NCBI GenBank assembly: GCA_022425845.1
Contig: JAKMEU010000046.1
Location: 1-17,382, forward strand
DNA length: 17,382 bases
Reading direction: 5' to 3'
Origin: Luminiphilus sp.
GTDB lineage: Bacteria > Pseudomonadota > Gammaproteobacteria > Pseudomonadales > Halieaceae
Shown here: positions 1 to 8,651 of the stretch, piece by piece
Position numbering within the stretch: position 1 is the first letter of the stretch
Layout: every line of letters starts with the position of its first letter
Notes under the pieces: generated by a model
Told to the model about the DNA's origin: nothing
Seen by the model: the letters and a program-made list of their open reading frames with translations, nothing else
The model's database searches: none
Program-made: the position numbers and the translations under genes

Positions 1-355
1 GGGTGAGCATCCCAAAATTGCAGAGTCTGCGGTGGTGGGCTTTCCTCATACCATCAAAGGACAGGGGATTTATGCCTATGTCACTCCGATGGCGGGGGTG
101 GAGCCTGACGGTGACCTCAGGCAGGAGCTCATTGCGCTGTGCGTACGGGAAATCGGCCCCATTGCCAAGCCCGACATCATTCAGTGGGCACCGGGATTAC
201 CCAAGACCCGTTCGGGAAAGATTATGCGACGCATACTGAGGAAAATAGCGGAGCAGGACTTTGATAACCTGGGGGATATTTCTACCCTGGCTGATCCCGA
301 TGTGGTTGAGGACCTGGTGACCCATCGCGAGATTCAGGGAAAAGAGCGTGGCTGA
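1..355 (+). CDS. acs: Acetyl-CoA synthetase, C-terminal end (partial)
   Basis: This is the last 117 residues of an AMP-forming acetyl-CoA synthetase; the gene begins left of the window and the first whole codon starts at base 2. The enzyme activates acetate with ATP and CoA to acetyl-CoA in the cytoplasm. The fragment is the small C-terminal domain that swings over the active site. It carries PKTRSGKIMRRILRKIA, whose lysine (in RSGK) is the catalytic residue of the adenylation half-reaction and, in known Acs enzymes, the target of reversible acetylation. NLGDISTLADPDVVE further along is also typical of Acs rather than of other acyl-CoA ligases. It ends in TGA and converges on pnp, with a shared terminator between them. 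The identity is firm; acetate regulation cannot be judged because the promoter is outside. Confidence 0.95.
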   Translation, partial: GEHPKIAESAVVGFPHTIKGQGIYAYVTPMAGVEPDGDLRQELIALCVREIGPIAKPDIIQWAPGLPKTRSGKIMRRILRKIAEQDFDNLGDISTLADPDVVEDLVTHREIQGKERG

Positions 356-397
356 TTGCCGGGTCCCGGTTAGGCGAACTCATTAATTCCCAGGAGC

Positions 398-429
398 AAA
401 AAAAAAACCGCGAAAATCGCGGTTTTTTT
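398..429. terminator. Bidirectional intrinsic terminator between acs and pnp
   Basis: A 6-bp GC-rich stem (CCGCGA at 408-413, TCGCGG at 417-422) with a 3-nt loop is flanked by a run of ten A on the left (398-407) and seven T on the right (423-429). Read rightward it ends acs; read leftward the A run becomes a U tract and it ends pnp. The A and T runs can also pair, lengthening the stem. It lies 43 bp after the acs stop and 18 bp after the pnp stop, which fits a shared terminator for convergent genes. Confidence 0.9.
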
Positions 430-446
430 ATTCCTCACTGACAGCA

Positions 447-2582
447 TCACTCGCCAGAAAGATCCTCTGCCTCTTCGGCATCAGAACCGGCATCGCCCTC
501 TTCCGCCGCGACTTCCTTGATCGACAGCTTGATACGACCCCGCTGATCAACGTCCAGAACCTTGACGCGCACAGTCTCGCCTTCGGTCAGGTAATCGGTC
601 ACGTTCTCTACCCGCTCCTCAGCAATCTGGGAGATGTGAACCAGGCCGTCCTTACCGGGCAGGATGGTGACAAACGCTCCGAAGTCCACGATTCGCGCTA
701 CGGTGCCCTCGTAGATTTCACCCACCTCCGCTTCAGCGGTAATGGCCATAATCATATTCACGGCATGGTCCCTGGACTCTTTGGTCACGCCAAACACCTT
801 GACCGTTCCATCGTCTTCAATGTCTACCGTGGCACCGGACTCCTCGGTTATCGAACGGATCGTTGCACCGCCTTTGCCGATAATGTCGCGGATCTTATCT
901 GAATCCACTTTGAGTTGGACCATGCTGGGCGCGTTCTCCGAAACAATGTCGCGCGGTCCGTCCAGTACCGAATTCATCTGGCCGAGGATGTGCAACCGTG
1001 CCTGCATGGCCTGCTCAAGGGCAATCTCCATGATCTGCTCGTTGATTCCCTCGATCTTGATATCCATCTGCAGGGCGGTGATACCACCCGCCGTACCGGC
1101 GACCTTGAAATCCATATCCCCGAGATGATCCTCATCGCCCAGAATATCGGTCAGGACGGCAAACTGGTTGCCCTCTTTGACCAGACCCATGGCAATACCG
1201 GCAACAGGTGCCTTGACCGGCACGCCCGCAGCCATCAGTGCGAGCGATCCAACACAGACTGAAGCCATTGAACTTGAGCCATTGGATTCAGTGATCTCTG
1301 ACACCACTCGAACGGTGTAAGGGAACTCCTCCTCGGTGGGAAGCGTCGCTGCCAGTCCGCGACGTGCAAGGCGTCCATGACCGATCTCGCGGCGACTTGT
1401 AAAACCAATACGCCCTGCTTCGCCCACCGAGTACGGCGGGAAATTGTAGTGCAGCATAAAGGGATCGCGACGCTCACCCTCCAGCGCATCAATGATTTGG
1501 GCATCCCGACTCGAACCGAGGGTGACAGCGCCAATGGCCTGGGTCTCACCGCGGGTGAACAGCGCTGAACCATGCGCCTTGTTGAGGACGTCGACCTCAC
1601 AAACGATGGGGCGCACGGTTCGGCCATCGCGACCGTCGATACGGGGTTCACCGCTGATGATGCGCTGGCGCACAATATTCTTTTCAAGCGCCTTGAACTG
1701 ATCCTTCACCTCATCCGAAGACGGCCCACCTTCCACAGCGATAGCTGCGATGGCTGCATCACGAATCTCGCCCACGCGCTCGTAGCGAGCGGCTTTCTCG
1801 GTAATTCGATAGGCTTCACCCAAGCCCGCCTTGGCCTCGGCCTCAACGGCCGCTTTCAAGGCTTCGTCAACGGGCGCAGCGGACCACTCCCAGCGTGGCT
1901 TACCGGCTTCTTCAACCAACTCACCAATCGCCTTGATCACAGTCTGCATTTCCTGATGCGCGAACAGAACAGCGCCCAGCATTTGGTCTTCTGTCAGTTC
2001 CTTTGCTTCGGATTCCACCATCAGCACTGCTTCAGAGGTCCCCGCAACCACCATGTCCAGCTCACTGTTTTTCAGTGCGCTGTAGCTGGGGTTCAACAGG
2101 TAGCCCTCTGACGCGGTGAAGCCAACACGTGCCCCACCAATCGGACCGTTGAATGGGCAGCCGGAAATAGCCAGCGCTGCCGAGGTACCGATCATCGCGG
2201 GGATATCCGGATCGGTTTCCTTGTCCGCTGACATCACCGTGCACACCACCTGAACTTCATTCATGAAGCCGTCGGGAAACAGGGGACGAATCGGACGGTC
2301 AATCAATCTCGAGGTCAGTGTTTCCTTTTCGCTGGGTCGCGCCTCGCGCTTGAAAAAACCGCCGGGGATTTTACCCACTGAGTAGGTCTTTTCGATGTAG
2401 TGGACCGAGAGAGGGAAAAAATCCTGCCCAGCGCGCATATCCCGTGCTGCCACCACCGTGCAAAGCACACTGGTATTTCCCATGGTCACCATGACGGCGC
2501 CACTCGCTTGCCGCGCAATGCGACCCGTCTCCAGGGTGATCTCATGGTCACCGTACTGGAATGTTTTTCTGACTACGTTCAC
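447..2582 (-). CDS. pnp: Polyribonucleotide nucleotidyltransferase (PNPase)
   Basis: PNPase degrades RNA 3' to 5' by phosphorolysis, releasing nucleoside diphosphates, and can add tails in reverse. It acts as a trimer and in the RNA degradosome. The 711-residue length equals E. coli PNPase. Two RNase PH-like cores (roughly 10-140 and 320-460) flank a helical linker. The catalytic stretch GDEDHLGDMDFKVAG places the metal-binding aspartates at D485 and D491 (E. coli D486 and D492) and K493. A KH domain (IIGKGGATIRSI, about 555-610) and an S1 domain (DFGAFVTILPGKDGLVHIS, about 622-690) follow, then a short acidic tail. The start is GTG with GGAG seven bases upstream, 57 bp after rpsO, as in the usual rpsO-pnp pair. 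The gene ends at the terminator shared with acs. Confidence 0.98.
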   Translation of the reverse strand: MNVVRKTFQYGDHEITLETGRIARQASGAVMVTMGNTSVLCTVVAARDMRAGQDFFPLSVHYIEKTYSVGKIPGGFFKREARPSEKETLTSRLIDRPIRPLFPDGFMNEVQVVCTVMSADKETDPDIPAMIGTSAALAISGCPFNGPIGGARVGFTASEGYLLNPSYSALKNSELDMVVAGTSEAVLMVESEAKELTEDQMLGAVLFAHQEMQTVIKAIGELVEEAGKPRWEWSAAPVDEALKAAVEAEAKAGLGEAYRITEKAARYERVGEIRDAAIAAIAVEGGPSSDEVKDQFKALEKNIVRQRIISGEPRIDGRDGRTVRPIVCEVDVLNKAHGSALFTRGETQAIGAVTLGSSRDAQIIDALEGERRDPFMLHYNFPPYSVGEAGRIGFTSRREIGHGRLARRGLAATLPTEEEFPYTVRVVSEITESNGSSSMASVCVGSLALMAAGVPVKAPVAGIAMGLVKEGNQFAVLTDILGDEDHLGDMDFKVAGTAGGITALQMDIKIEGINEQIMEIALEQAMQARLHILGQMNSVLDGPRDIVSENAPSMVQLKVDSDKIRDIIGKGGATIRSITEESGATVDIEDDGTVKVFGVTKESRDHAVNMIMAITAEAEVGEIYEGTVARIVDFGAFVTILPGKDGLVHISQIAEERVENVTDYLTEGETVRVKVLDVDQRGRIKLSIKEVAAEEGDAGSDAEEAEDLSGE

Positions 2583-2599
2583 TCACTTTCTCCAATAAC

Positions 2600-2626
2600 A
2601 AATAAAGAGGCCGGCTGCTGCCGGCC
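2600..2626 (-). terminator. rpsO-pnp intergenic hairpin, likely partial terminator
   Basis: On the minus strand GGCCGGC (2626-2620), loop AGCA, GCCGGCC (2615-2609) forms a perfect 7-bp GC stem followed by TCTTTATTT. The interrupted U tract suggests an attenuating terminator rather than a full stop, 14 bases after the rpsO stop codon. In E. coli a terminator lies at the same place and lets part of the transcription continue into pnp. The same role here is inferred from position and structure. Confidence 0.65.
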
Positions 2627-2639
2627 CGGGAAATGGTCT

Positions 2640-2909
2640 CTACCGTCGCAGACCGAGACGCTTAATCAATTCTGCATAGCGTGACGTGTCTTTGCTCTTG
2701 AGGTAATCCAGCAATTTTCGACGCTGGTTGACCATACGAATCAGGCCACGACGGGAATGATGATCCTGCGCGTGATCCTTGAAATGAGACTGCAATTGCT
2801 CAATGTTTGCGGTCAGAAGTGCGACCTGCACTTCCGGGGAACCCGTATCGGTTTCAGACTGTTGATAGTCTTTAACAATTTGGGCTTTGGTGGCTGCATC
2901 TAGCGCCAT
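2640..2909 (-). CDS. rpsO: 30S ribosomal protein S15
   Basis: S15 is a primary 16S rRNA binding protein of the 30S platform. The 89 residues match the family's usual length and carry its signature DTGSPEVQVALLT and DHHSRRGLIRMVNQRRKL blocks, ending in LGLRR. I start it at the ATG at 2909 (MALDAATKAQ), which has GGAG at 2919-2922 nine bases upstream. The frame can be extended to a TTG at 2924, but that codon overlaps the Shine-Dalgarno sequence and would add residues not seen in the family. It follows truB by 90 bp and precedes pnp. The leader can fold into a pseudoknot next to the ribosome-binding site, which suggests feedback by S15 itself. Confidence 0.97.
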   Translation of the reverse strand: MALDAATKAQIVKDYQQSETDTGSPEVQVALLTANIEQLQSHFKDHAQDHHSRRGLIRMVNQRRKLLDYLKSKDTSRYAELIKRLGLRR

Positions 2910-2918
2910 GGTTACGTT

Positions 2919-2968
2919 CTCCAACCTGCTTGTAAGATCGGGCGCTGTCCGTGCAGGTTTACAGACAG
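2919..2968 (-). promoter_or_regulatory. Candidate S15-responsive pseudoknot in the rpsO leader
   Basis: On the minus strand CUGUCUG (2968-2962) pairs with CGGACAG (2951-2945), a 7-bp stem with one U.G pair and a 10-nt loop. The loop contains AACCUGC (2959-2953), which is perfectly complementary to GCAGGUU (2929-2923), the seven bases directly before the GGAG ribosome-binding site. Both helices together make an H-type pseudoknot with short first loops and a 15-nt third loop. E. coli rpsO is known to be autoregulated through a pseudoknot at the same location that traps the ribosome, and S15 is known to recognise a G.U/G-C step, which stem 1 also contains. Pairing is seen; S15 binding is inferred. 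Confidence 0.6.
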
Positions 2969-2990
2969 GTCCGGGATTAACTCGCTTGGT

Positions 2991-2996
2991 CCTATA
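2991..2996 (-). promoter_or_regulatory. Possible extended -10 promoter element for rpsO
   Basis: TGTTATAGG on the minus strand gives a TGnTATAGG extended -10 (hexamer at 2996-2991), right at the end of truB. No good -35 is seen at 17 bp. Transcription would begin near 2984, about 15 bases before the candidate pseudoknot. E. coli rpsO has its own promoter in the truB-rpsO gap; here the support is one short motif only. Confidence 0.33.
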
Positions 2997-2999
2997 ACA

Positions 3000-3923
3000 T
3001 CAGGAAAGATTCACAAGCCTACGGGGTGCTACGCGCCCATCGTCGAGCATTTCGCCGATACCGAGGAAACCGCCCCCCGCTGCGTAGACGCGCACCATAC
3101 CACTTCGCGGCGCATTTGGCACCAGCACAGGCTGCCCCCTGCGCAGGTAAAAAGTCGAGGATTCACCGAGGCTTACGGCATCCAGGTCCTGTAATGGCTT
3201 ATCCATGAGCGCTAAATGGGCATCGAGGGCCGGCATGCCAACAGCCGCCGCTGCTTCCAGTGTGGGTAGGGAAACCGCATCTGCCAGCACGAAGGGGCCA
3301 GCCTGGGTCCGTCTCAACCGCATGACATGAGCCGGCAAATCCAGACAGTCACCGACCGCAGCAGCCAGACTTCGGATATAGGTGCCCTTTGAGCAGTGCA
3401 CGGACACGTCAATCTGGGCGACCTGACCCGGCCGGAATCCCAGACACTGAAAATCGTAAAGGGTCACCCGGCGTGCACTCCGCTCCACTTCAATGCCCTG
3501 GCGGGCCAGCTTATAAAGCGGCTGCCCATTGCGTTTGATGGCGGAGTACATGGGGGGCACTTGCTCAATGTCACCAACAAAAGATTCCACCGCAGCAATT
3601 ACAGCCGCTTCTGTCAGCCTGGAAGCGTCTGATGTGGCGACGATTTCACCTTCAGAATCCAGCGTGTCAGTTCCCACGCCAAGCTGGAACGTGGCGGTAT
3701 ATGCCTTGTCAGCATCCAGCATAAACTGGGAAAACTTTGTCGCCTCGCCAAAGCACAGGGGCAATACGCCGGTTGCCAGCGGGTCAAGACTGCCAGTATG
3801 GCCCGCTTTGGCAGCATCGAATAGGCGTTTACAGCGCTGCAGGGCCGCGTTGGAACTGATGCCTTCAGGCTTATCCAATACCAGAATGCCATCAATGGAC
3901 CTGCCACGACGCCGGCGGGCCAT
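3000..3923 (-). CDS. truB: tRNA pseudouridine(55) synthase
   Basis: TruB isomerises U55 in the T loop of elongator tRNAs to pseudouridine and also acts as a tRNA folding chaperone. The 307 residues are close to the E. coli length of 314. The catalytic motif AGHTGSLDPLATGVLPL is near the N terminus with the nucleophile at D47. Downstream YKLARQGIEVER and CSKGTYIRSLAAAVGD are conserved TruB blocks, and the C terminus after about residue 250 is the small PUA-like RNA-binding domain. The ATG at 3923 starts only two bases after the rbfA stop, so translation is probably coupled. The N terminus opens with the basic string ARRRRGR, a common feature of gammaproteobacterial TruB. Confidence 0.97.
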   Translation of the reverse strand: MARRRRGRSIDGILVLDKPEGISSNAALQRCKRLFDAAKAGHTGSLDPLATGVLPLCFGEATKFSQFMLDADKAYTATFQLGVGTDTLDSEGEIVATSDASRLTEAAVIAAVESFVGDIEQVPPMYSAIKRNGQPLYKLARQGIEVERSARRVTLYDFQCLGFRPGQVAQIDVSVHCSKGTYIRSLAAAVGDCLDLPAHVMRLRRTQAGPFVLADAVSLPTLEAAAAVGMPALDAHLALMDKPLQDLDAVSLGESSTFYLRRGQPVLVPNAPRSGMVRVYAAGGGFLGIGEMLDDGRVAPRRLVNLS

Positions 3924-3925
3924 GC

Positions 3926-4324
3926 TCAGTCGTCCTCGGGTGCTGTCTGCTCGTCAGACGACTGGGTATCAGCAGCCCTGACAGTTCGAATCAAGGCTTC
4001 CATATGGCGCCCGCGACCCACACTTTCATCAAAACAAAAGCGCAGCTTGGGCACAGTACGCAGGGTGGCAGTGCGAGCGATTTCGGATCGCAGGAACCCG
4101 CTGGCGCGATCCAGCACCGCCGCGGTCGCCGCCGCTGACTCGGCGTCGTCGACGCCCATCTGGGTGAAGTAGACCTTCGCGTGGGCCAAGTCGCGACTGA
4201 CGTCCACGCCTGTCACGCTCACCATCTTGAGTCGCGGATCGCTCAGGGTGGACTGCAGCAACCTGGCCAGTTCCTGCTGCAGAAAATCCCCTATGCGCTG
4301 GGTGCGCGTGTAATCCTTAGCCAC
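3926..4324 (-). CDS. rbfA: 30S ribosome-binding factor A
   Basis: RbfA binds the 30S subunit near helix 1 of 16S rRNA and supports late maturation, most strongly in the cold. The 132 residues match the E. coli length of 133. The KH-like fold is visible through SRDLAHAKVYFTQMG, ASGFLRSEIA and RTVPKLRFCFDESVGRG. The start is GTG, six bases after the infB stop. No strong Shine-Dalgarno sequence precedes it, so expression probably depends on ribosomes finishing infB. The C-terminal 20 residues are acidic and poorly conserved, as is normal for the family. Confidence 0.97.
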   Translation of the reverse strand: MAKDYTRTQRIGDFLQQELARLLQSTLSDPRLKMVSVTGVDVSRDLAHAKVYFTQMGVDDAESAAATAAVLDRASGFLRSEIARTATLRTVPKLRFCFDESVGRGRHMEALIRTVRAADTQSSDEQTAPEDD

Positions 4325-4330
4325 AGGTCA

Positions 4331-7048
4331 TCAAAGGGAGCGCGCGATCTCATTGACATCAAAGACCTCGATGAGGTCACCCACCTTGACGTCGGTGTAG
4401 TTCTTGACACCTATCCCGCACTCCATGCCATTGCGCACTTCGTTGGCATCGTCTTTAAAACGCCGGAGCGACTCAAGCTCGCCCTCATAGACAACGATAT
4501 TGTCCCGAAGTACCCGGATGGGCTTGGCACGGTAGACCGTACCCTCCGTCACCATGCACCCGGCAATCTGGCCGAATTTGGGCGACCTGAAGACGTCGCG
4601 CACCTCGGCGATACCAATAATTTCCTCGCGCAGCTCCGGCGATAGCAAACCGGTCAGTGCCGCCTTAACATCATCGATTAAATCGTAGATAACGTTGTAA
4701 TAGCGCACTTCAACGCTTTCCTGCTCCGCCACCCGACGGGCCCCTGTATCGGCGCGAACGTTGAAGCCAAAGATAATCGCCTCTGAGGTCAGCGCCAGAC
4801 TCACGTCGGATTCGGTCAAGCCGCCGACCCCTCCTGACACCACGTTGACCTTGACCTCGTCGTTACCCAGGTCAGCCAAAGCGCCCTGGATAGCCTCCAG
4901 GGAACCACGCACATCGGCCTTGATGACGAGATTCAATACCTGCCGCTCGCCCGCCGTCATCGACTCAAACATATTGTCGAGCTTGGCTGCCTGCTGGCGC
5001 GCCAGTCGATTTGAACGCAGTTTTTCAGATCGGAAGTCAGCGATTTCACGCGCCCGCTTCTCGCTTTCCACAACGACGAATGAGTCACCCGCATCGGGTG
5101 TACCGTTCAGGCCCAGTATCTCAACTGGAATACTGGGGCCCGCGTCGTCAATGGGTTGCGCGGACTCATCGAGCATGGCGCGCACACGACCATATTGCAG
5201 GCCGGCAAGGACAATATCTCCCTGACGCAGGGTTCCCTGCTGGACCAGCAAGGAGGCCACAGAGCCACGGCCCTTATCGAGACGGGATTCGATCACAATT
5301 CCCTGCCCGGGGGTATCTGAGGGCGCCTGCAATTCCAGCAGTTCAGATTGCAGTAGCAGCGCATCCAGCAGCGCGTCAATGCCCTGACCTGTTTGGGCTG
5401 AAACCTCGATGAATTGGGTATCGCCGCCCCAGTCTTCAGGGATCACGTCTTTAGCGGCCAACTCGTTTTTTACGCGATCGGGATCAGCCGCTTCCTTATC
5501 AATTTTATTGACCGCGACCACCAGAGGTACTTCGGCAGCCCGAGCATGCTGAATAGCCTCTTCGGTCTGGGGCATCACGCCGTCATCGGCGGCAACAACA
5601 AGAATAACGATGTCCGTAGAGCGTGCACCCCGGGCGCGCATGGAGGTAAATGCGGCGTGCCCCGGCGTATCGAGGAAGGTAATCATGCCCTGGTCTGTTT
5701 CCACGTGATAGGCACCGATGTGCTGGGTGATGCCACCCGCCTCACCGCTGGCAACTTTAGACTTGCGGATATAATCCAGAAGCGAGGTCTTGCCGTGGTC
5801 CACGTGCCCCATCACGGTAACCACCGGCGCGCGCGGCACCATGGTGCCTTCCTGACTGGCGATGGTTTCCTCCAGCTGTTCCTCCAGCTGGTCATCGCTG
5901 ACCAATTTAACCGCGTGGCCCAATTCTTCCACTACCAGGGATGCCGTATCCTGGTCGATCATCTGGTTGATGGTGGCCATGACGCCCAACTTCATCAACT
6001 CCTTGATGACCACGCCAGCCTTGACAGCCATCTGCTGCGAAAGCTCACCTACCGATATGTTTTCGGGCAGGTTAACTTCGTATGTAATTTTCTCGGTAGG
6101 CTGCTCAAACCCATGTTTGGTGTGTTCCTCGTGGGTTTTCTTCCTGCGACTACCGCGCCTGCGGCCAATACCCGCTTCAGCCGCTTCAATGTCACTCAGG
6201 GACAGGTTATGACCGCGCTGCTTACCGCGAGCACCCGGTATTGAGCTTCTATCCAGACGACCCCGACTGGGCCGCTTGCGATCGTTGTCGTCCCGAGGTG
6301 CTCTCGCCGCCGGCGCCTCATGCAGGCGCTTGGGTTTCCGCTCGCTGTCTGAATCGGGGCCCGCAGCAGCTTGCCTGACGGCATCGGCCTGCCGAGTCTT
6401 CGCCTCGGCAGCCTTGCGTGCCTCCTCGGTCCTGCGCTCTTCAGCAGCCGCTTCGAGAGCCTTCTGACGCTGCTCCTCTTCGGCCTTTCTACGCGCCGCT
6501 GCTCGCTGCCGCAACACCTCAGGATCGAGATCTGCAGTGTCTTCATCGAGGGCCGGTTCAACCCCCTGGACATCGGCTGCCTCTTCAGCGCCGGCAACCT
6601 CTGCAGTCGGCTCGACGCCCTCCACAACCGGTGCACCCAGCTCGGCCTGCGCGCCTGAGTCTGCCGTTGACTGGGCTTCCATCGCTGCGGTCGCCGCTGC
6701 CTCGTCAGTCACACCCGAATCTGAAAGCTCAGAAGACGCCCCGGTGTCATCAAGTTCTTCGCGTTTGACGTACGTTCGCTTCTTGCGAACTTCCACGTTA
6801 ACGGTGCGCTTGCCACTGCCACCCGTTCTCAGCGTGCTGAGCTGCTTTCGCTTCAGGGTTATTTTTCGCGGCGCATCATTGCTCTCACCATGGCTCTTTT
6901 TCAGGAAGGCCAGCAGCGTCTGCTTGTCCTCTTCCGACACCTGCTCTTCCGCAGCGGCATGGGGTAACCCCGCATCCTTCATCTGCGATAGCAAGCGCTC
7001 AACGGAGGCACCCACCGTCTCGGCTAATTGTTCTACTGTCTGTGCCAT
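4331..7048 (-). CDS. infB: Translation initiation factor IF-2
   Basis: IF-2 is the GTPase that places fMet-tRNA on the 30S subunit and promotes subunit joining. The 905 residues compare with 890 in E. coli. An IF2_N helical domain (1-50) is followed by a long low-complexity linker, acidic and alanine-rich at about 95-180 and then Arg/Glu/Ala-rich and basic. A second IF2_N-like domain precedes the GTPase core. G1 is GHVDHGKT at 414-421, G2 GGITQHIG, G3 DTPGHAAF and G4 NKID. The C terminus (DDANEVRNGMECGIGVKNY) is the domain that binds the formyl-methionine end. ATG at 7048 has AGGAG six bases upstream, 55 bp after nusA. Shorter forms from internal starts, known in E. coli, cannot be called here. 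Confidence 0.98.
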   Translation of the reverse strand: MAQTVEQLAETVGASVERLLSQMKDAGLPHAAAEEQVSEEDKQTLLAFLKKSHGESNDAPRKITLKRKQLSTLRTGGSGKRTVNVEVRKKRTYVKREELDDTGASSELSDSGVTDEAAATAAMEAQSTADSGAQAELGAPVVEGVEPTAEVAGAEEAADVQGVEPALDEDTADLDPEVLRQRAAARRKAEEEQRQKALEAAAEERRTEEARKAAEAKTRQADAVRQAAAGPDSDSERKPKRLHEAPAARAPRDDNDRKRPSRGRLDRSSIPGARGKQRGHNLSLSDIEAAEAGIGRRRGSRRKKTHEEHTKHGFEQPTEKITYEVNLPENISVGELSQQMAVKAGVVIKELMKLGVMATINQMIDQDTASLVVEELGHAVKLVSDDQLEEQLEETIASQEGTMVPRAPVVTVMGHVDHGKTSLLDYIRKSKVASGEAGGITQHIGAYHVETDQGMITFLDTPGHAAFTSMRARGARSTDIVILVVAADDGVMPQTEEAIQHARAAEVPLVVAVNKIDKEAADPDRVKNELAAKDVIPEDWGGDTQFIEVSAQTGQGIDALLDALLLQSELLELQAPSDTPGQGIVIESRLDKGRGSVASLLVQQGTLRQGDIVLAGLQYGRVRAMLDESAQPIDDAGPSIPVEILGLNGTPDAGDSFVVVESEKRAREIADFRSEKLRSNRLARQQAAKLDNMFESMTAGERQVLNLVIKADVRGSLEAIQGALADLGNDEVKVNVVSGGVGGLTESDVSLALTSEAIIFGFNVRADTGARRVAEQESVEVRYYNVIYDLIDDVKAALTGLLSPELREEIIGIAEVRDVFRSPKFGQIAGCMVTEGTVYRAKPIRVLRDNIVVYEGELESLRRFKDDANEVRNGMECGIGVKNYTDVKVGDLIEVFDVNEIARSL

Positions 7049-7103
7049 TTGTTACTCCTGATCCGTCGGACTTGGTTGGTTGGGGTAAACAGCCCGATGG
7101 AAC

Positions 7104-8594
7104 TCAGGCCTCTTCCTCCGCAAACCAAGGTGCTCTGGCGGTCATAATCAGCTCGCCCGCCCGCTCTTCGGTCATATCGTCAATATCCATCAAGTCATCG
7201 ACGCCCTGCTCGGCCAGGTCCTCCATCGTGACAATGTTCCGACTGGCCAGCACAAACGCAAGATGCCGGTCCATTCCCTCCATTGTCAGAAGGTCCTCTG
7301 CAGGTTCCACATCTAGCTTTTCTTCAGAGGCAATGGCCATCGTCAGAAGCGCATCCTTTGCCCGGGCGCGCAGCTCCTCAGAGATTTCCTCATCAAAACC
7401 TTCAATACCCATCATTTCCTCAAGGGGCACGTACGCCACTTCTTCAAGCGTGGTGAAACCCTCTTCTACCAGGACAACAGCAACATCCTCATCGACATCG
7501 AGCGCATTCATAAACGTTTCGATGATCTCAACAGCCTCTGCTTCCTGACGCTCAACAGCCTCGTCCGTACTCATCACGTTGATGGTCCAGCCTGTCAGGT
7601 CCGAAGCCAGCCGAACATTCTGACCCCCGCGACCTATTGCCTGGGCAAGGTTGTCTTCCGCAACAGCGACTTCCATCGTATCGCTGTCTTCGTCCACCAC
7701 GATCGACTCGACTTCCGCTGGGGACATCGCATTGATCACCAACTGCGCGGGGTTGTCATCCCAAAGGATGATATCCACCCGCTCGTTATCCAGTTCGTTT
7801 GACACGGCCTGTACGCGCGATCCGCGCATACCCACACAGGCGCCGACAGGATCAATCCTCTGGTCGCCGGTCTTGACCGCAATTTTCGCTCGTGAGCCGG
7901 GATCTCGCGCGGCGGCTCGTATTTGAATCACCCCTTCTGAAATTTCCGGCACCTCGATTTTGAAGAGCTCAGTCAACATTTCTTTGCAGGACCGTGAAAG
8001 CAACAGTTGCGGGCCTCGGGCTTCGGTATTGATCTCAGTCAGGATGGCACGCACACGATCATTAATTCGGAACGTCTCACGCCCTACCAACTCACCCCTG
8101 GGAAGCAAGCCTTCGGCGTTGTTACCAAGATCCACAATCACGTTGTCCCGGGTAACCTTCTTGACAATACCTGCAAGCAGCTCGCCAATTCTGTCACGGT
8201 ACAGATCAACGATCTGCGCCCGTTCCGCATCGCGAACGCGCTGGACAATGACCTGCTTCGCGGTCTGCGCGGCAATGCGGCCAAAGTCGGCATTTTCCAC
8301 CACTTCCTCGTGAACATCACCGGGCTGCAGCGAGGTATCCACTTCAGCGGCCTCCTCGGTGGTGAACTGCGTGCCCAGCAGTGCCAACTCCGTATCGGGC
8401 ACGACCAACCAGCGTCGGCGGGTGACATAGGCACCGCTTTCACGGTCGATGACCACTTCGATATCGGCTTCCTCGTCATAGCGCTTCTTTGCCGCCGTGG
8501 CGAGGGCCAACTCGATCGCTTCGAAAATAATGTCCTCAGCCACACCTTTTTCGGCGGACACGGCCTCTGCAACCATCAGGATTTCTTTATTCAT
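7104..8594 (-). CDS. nusA: Transcription termination/antitermination protein NusA
   Basis: NusA binds RNA polymerase and nascent RNA, stimulates pausing and intrinsic termination, and takes part in rRNA antitermination. The 496 residues equal the E. coli protein within one. In order: an RNAP-binding N-terminal domain (1-125), an S1 domain around VIVDLGNNAEGLLPRGE, two KH domains (CVGMRGSRVQAVSNEL; AIGRGGQNVRLASDLTGW), and two acidic repeats of helix-hairpin-helix type ending in WFAEEEA. The acidic repeats, present in gammaproteobacteria and absent from many other phyla, support the class assignment. The ATG has GAGAGG six bases upstream. It lies between rimP and infB in the canonical operon. 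Confidence 0.98.
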   Translation of the reverse strand: MNKEILMVAEAVSAEKGVAEDIIFEAIELALATAAKKRYDEEADIEVVIDRESGAYVTRRRWLVVPDTELALLGTQFTTEEAAEVDTSLQPGDVHEEVVENADFGRIAAQTAKQVIVQRVRDAERAQIVDLYRDRIGELLAGIVKKVTRDNVIVDLGNNAEGLLPRGELVGRETFRINDRVRAILTEINTEARGPQLLLSRSCKEMLTELFKIEVPEISEGVIQIRAAARDPGSRAKIAVKTGDQRIDPVGACVGMRGSRVQAVSNELDNERVDIILWDDNPAQLVINAMSPAEVESIVVDEDSDTMEVAVAEDNLAQAIGRGGQNVRLASDLTGWTINVMSTDEAVERQEAEAVEIIETFMNALDVDEDVAVVLVEEGFTTLEEVAYVPLEEMMGIEGFDEEISEELRARAKDALLTMAIASEEKLDVEPAEDLLTMEGMDRHLAFVLASRNIVTMEDLAEQGVDDLMDIDDMTEERAGELIMTARAPWFAEEEA

Positions 8595-8651
8595 CGTGTT
8601 CCTCTCAGCAGTCCACCCGTGGGGACGACCTCCATCCTATCGTTGTTTACA

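Noticed and set aside
2910..2924. Longer rpsO product starting at TTG 2924
   Set aside because: The start would overlap the GGAG ribosome-binding site and adds residues absent from S15 proteins.
5414..6244. 276-codon open frame on the plus strand opposite infB
   Set aside because: Antisense to the IF2 GTPase region; the product is of low plausibility (many His/Phe from reversed codons) and resembles no family.
8595..8651. Small hairpin in the rimP-nusA gap (GTCC/GGAC)
   Set aside because: Only four base pairs with no U tract; not distinguishable from chance.
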